DNA from: Carex sylvatica
Taxonomy: Eukaryota; Streptophyta; Magnoliopsida; Poales; Cyperaceae
Length of the DNA: 20,304 nt
Assembly (NCBI GenBank): GCA_964058845.1
Contig: CAXKVR010000599.1
Coordinates: 1 to 20,304, forward strand
Direction of reading: 5' to 3'
A program made the translations under genes and the position numbers. Numbering within the stretch: position 1 is the stretch's first letter; the number at the start of each line of letters is the position of its first letter. A model generated the notes under the pieces. That model did no database searches. It saw only the letters and a program-made list of their open reading frames with translations, and was not told the DNA's origin. Positions 17,835 to 20,304 of the stretch are shown here, piece after piece.

Positions 17835-19128
17835 CAGAAAGTTAGTAATATTTTAGAAGACATCATTTATCTATAGATTATACGGAATAATCTTCTTACT
17901 CTCCATCGATTGTGAAAGAGTAAAAACAGACAAAATATGATTATCAAGAAATCTGACATAATTATACTACTATTGTAATACATATATTTGATATTGTTTA
18001 TTTAAGGTTTAAAGTCATATATGAAACTTTAAAAGATATGTAAAATAAATTGACCAATATTTTATAAAAAAGAAAAGAAAAAATAATAATAATAATGTCT
18101 GTCATAATTTAATTATGAACATATGTTAAATTAATAATACTTGATTCAAGAGACAAGAAATTAAGTATTAATATAATAAAAAATTAGATACTAAACCGAT
18201 GAAATCATAAGACTGATTTTTCAGATTTTATTATAATTGAAAATAATTAAGAACCAAAAATTATTTTACTCAACATAGATCTACTTATCAATTCGGTTCA
18301 TGAATCTATTATACTCTATAAAAATTAACCTATTCTAATTCTTATCATATTATAATCAATTTAAAAAAATAACGTAGTCTGAGTACGTACCTTAATGCAG
18401 AATTATCAAACCAAAGAGAGATTAAATCGGTTTGCTAACGGGCGAGCTTAATTTGAGTCTTCTTTGATCGATGGCTGTGAAGAAATGAGGAGAGATATAT
18501 GCGGCATGGAATTGAAGCAGGTTAATTAATATCCAATTATACATGATGAGTGAGAGCGCGGCAGGGAAATAAAAGAGGTTTCCAAATTGAACAGGAAGCA
18601 TTTAAGACAAAACTTATGAATACTAACACTTAGGGAAATTAGGGTTTTATTAATAGAGATTATATCAAGGGATGCAGTGGTTTACAAATTGGGGTGGCGG
18701 GTTTGGATAGGTGTGGGATTATAAAATATTAGATGAACAGGATTAGACAGAAGGAACGAAGAGGTGCGAGTTGGTTAGTTATTTCTTCAAAGAGATGTCA
18801 TTATATTTTGAGAATCCACGTTTCTAGTTTTTAGACTGTCGAAATCAATACATTAATTTGGACTTTACATATTCGGATTATCATAATTGTAAATTATGTA
18901 ATATTTTAATCTCTAATGAATTCGTACTACAAAAATTCTATTCAAAGTGCCTATATTGTACTCTTATTAAATAAAGCTATTTGATTAAGGAAAGAAGTAA
19001 GATATGTTAATTTTTTTTAACCGTATTTTAATACATAGTATTTTGATTTAATGTTGTGTTAATCAATTATATTATTAAAATGAAATTTTCAATGAGATAG
19101 TAAGTACCTAAAATTATACGGCGTTACA

Positions 19129-19133
19129 TGAAC
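19129..19133. repeat. LTR C target-site duplication (right)
   Basis: tgaac, an exact copy of 16358-16362, directly after the terminal CA. Confidence 0.8.
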
Positions 19134-19437
19134 AAATTGAAGTATTAGGAAATCACAATAGTTTGCAAATATACTTTCCCTATTTCGGATCATAATCCAA
19201 ACATGAGTAGATGACAAGAATAGAGCCATTAATGATTATTTCCATCAAATTAACTAGACATACATGAACAAGTGTGGATAAGAGAAAAATACCACAACAA
19301 CTCAGAGATCAAACTAGAAGTTTCAAGCATGCACACACGTAAGAAGATAGCATGGTTTGTCACAACCTCTTGCTGCCTCCACTGAATTTCACCCTTTCAC
19401 CATTTTCTTAATTTCTACTTTAGTTTTCTTTTACTTT
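19134..19437. other. Unassigned sequence right of LTR C
   Basis: No gene or clear repeat is seen. By the nesting model this should be the rest of LTR B, but the part of LTR D that would confirm it is too diverged or missing. Moderately AT-rich, with a pyrimidine-rich stretch at about 19365-19440. Confidence 0.4.
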
Positions 19438-19446
19438 CATTTTCAT
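19438..19446. repeat. MITE-2 left target-site duplication
   Basis: cattttcat, repeated exactly at 19843-19851. Confidence 0.9.
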
Positions 19447-19842
19447 GAGGAGGGTTCAAATGCACTCAAATTTTTGTGCACCTAAATGCACCTTATCTTT
19501 CATATCTTTTATTTTCGTTTTCAAAGTCAAAACAGTCAATCTGAACCGTTAAATGCGATCTATATATTAAGATGTGCTTGGAGACAAAATTTTACATTTT
19601 TTTAAATTTTTTTACTATTTATTAAACCACTTTGAAAATCGCTGATTCAATAGTCCAGAAAATATAAAATCAGCGATTTTCACAGTGACTTAATAAATAG
19701 TAAAAAAATTCCAAAAATTGTAAAATTTGGTCTCCAAGTACATCTTAATATATAGATCGCATCTAATGATTTGGATTGACTATTCAGACTTTAAAAACCA
19801 AAAAAAAAAATTTGAAAGATAGAGTGCATTTGAACCGTCCTC
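19447..19842. mobile_element. Foldback MITE, Mutator-like (MITE-2)
   Basis: A 396-bp inverted-repeat element. It starts gaggagggttcaaatgcact, and the reverse complement of its right end starts gaggacggttcaaatgcact. The arms meet around a loop near 19645-19670, and a perfect 9-bp TSD flanks the element. Inner arm phrases such as gtgcttggaga and tactatttattaa match the MITE at 217-624, while the outermost 80-90 bases differ, so the two are subfamilies sharing a core. No coding capacity. Confidence 0.9.
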
Positions 19843-19851
19843 CATTTTCAT
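19843..19851. repeat. MITE-2 right target-site duplication
   Basis: cattttcat, an exact copy of 19438-19446. Confidence 0.9.
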
Positions 19852-20304
19852 ATAGAGGAGCATTTGACGGAGGGGAAAAAGAGAAAAATAAGTCTCTAGT
19901 AAAATGGTAATTAGGATAAGTCTGAACGGTTTGATGAAATCAAATAAAAGATCACAGCTATGATGCTTATTCACCATTTCTTCATTAGAGAGAACCAGAT
20001 TGTGCCACGTAAGTTATTGAAATTTTCTTTTTTCACATAACACCTTAGAAGTATATTTTATTACACACATCTCTTTACATATTTTTAATTGGATCCGATT
20101 AATTTCTCTTTTCAATTTAGACTCACAATTCAATAAAAATTAATTGGAAGAGTAATGATAGTTTTTTTTTTTTTTTTTGGACCAATATCAAATAACCTGG
20201 TTAACCATAATTAACTTCAAATTAGTCTAATTATTTTAAATGATATATTCAGGTATTAATTCTTTAAAATGTTCTATTTTACAGAGAGCTCAAGTGTTTC
20301 TTAT
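19852..20304. other. Unassigned AT-rich right flank
   Basis: No gene is supported. It contains a T17 run at 20162-20178. It may be the outer part of LTR B, but no end or TSD for B was found before the window stops. Confidence 0.4.

Larger units (their letters stand above)
16363..19128 (-). mobile_element. Solo LTR (LTR C), gypsy-like
   Basis: The unit runs from TGTCACACCCCGAG to GGCGTTACA and is flanked by the perfect 5-bp repeat tgaac. Its 2766-bp length is within 8 bp of LTR A, which supports both boundaries. It shares with A the terminal motif and a gtccagaaaatcc-type tract (17320-17339, compared with 2871-2890). A degenerate ctcagt motif near 16737 stands where A and B have their hairpin. 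No gag-pol, primer site or second LTR is present, so it is a solo LTR, probably transcribed on the minus strand. The region 17400-19100 is very AT-rich without genes. It is clearly diverged from A and B. Confidence 0.82.

Noticed and set aside
19843..19900. Continuation of LTR D after LTR B (catatagaggag resembling catatagtggag)
   Set aside because: The catat part is the MITE target duplication and its flank, and the likeness does not extend far enough to rule out chance.

Overview
The window looks like a stretch of a repeat-rich plant nuclear genome, probably a eudicot. It is AT-rich, and I find no gene that looks like a host gene. The evidence for a plant is a split hAT transposase of the Ac/RICESLEEPER type, LTRs with the TGTCACACCCC/GGGGTGTGACA end common in plant Ty3/gypsy elements, and Mutator-type foldback MITEs. 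Nothing bacterial or viral was seen. Almost all of the sequence can be explained as transposable elements inserted into one another.

Layout from left to right. (1) 217-624 is a foldback MITE with a perfect 9-bp target-site duplication (TSD). (2) 1016-7514 is a non-autonomous hAT element (hAT-1). It has hAT-like ends, GC-rich subterminal regions, a promoter/leader matching that of the second hAT element, and a 2.3-kb array of about 102-bp AT-rich units. It has no transposase; a 220-bp foldback-bearing island of unknown origin lies where the gene should be. (3) A 2758-bp solo LTR (LTR A, 1666-4423, TSD gttag) is inserted inside hAT-1. (4) 7523-8585 and 14520-14671 are two halves of an older LTR (LTR D). 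(5) These halves are split by a second, nearly complete hAT element (hAT-2, 8594-14511, perfect 8-bp TSD atcatatg). hAT-2 carries an 813-codon transposase gene (10882-13412) with one clear coding intron and two in-frame stop codons. (6) 14672-16362 is LTR B, inverted relative to D and about 95% identical to it over a tested 87-nt stretch. (7) 16363-19128 is a complete 2766-bp solo LTR (LTR C, TSD tgaac) that interrupts B or the sequence next to it. (8) 19447-19842 is a second MITE, related to the first, with its own perfect 9-bp TSD.

hAT-2 is the only element with recognisable coding capacity. Its transposase keeps the RNase-H-like acidic residues and the hATC dimerisation region, but two nonsense codons should prevent a full-length product. 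hAT-1 and hAT-2 are relatives. They share end sequences, an 18-nt and a 21-nt leader match, a probable 5' splice site, a related intronic minisatellite and a 21-nt stretch of 3' UTR. An intact relative elsewhere could in principle mobilise both.

The most unusual features are the leader-intron satellites of the hAT elements, the complementary T-rich and A-rich arrays at the two sides of hAT-2, the quasi-palindromic CGGGT/ACCCG subterminal regions with a strong G-quadruplex motif, and several conserved hairpins in the LTRs. All homology statements come from reading the window against itself and from general family knowledge. No database search was possible.
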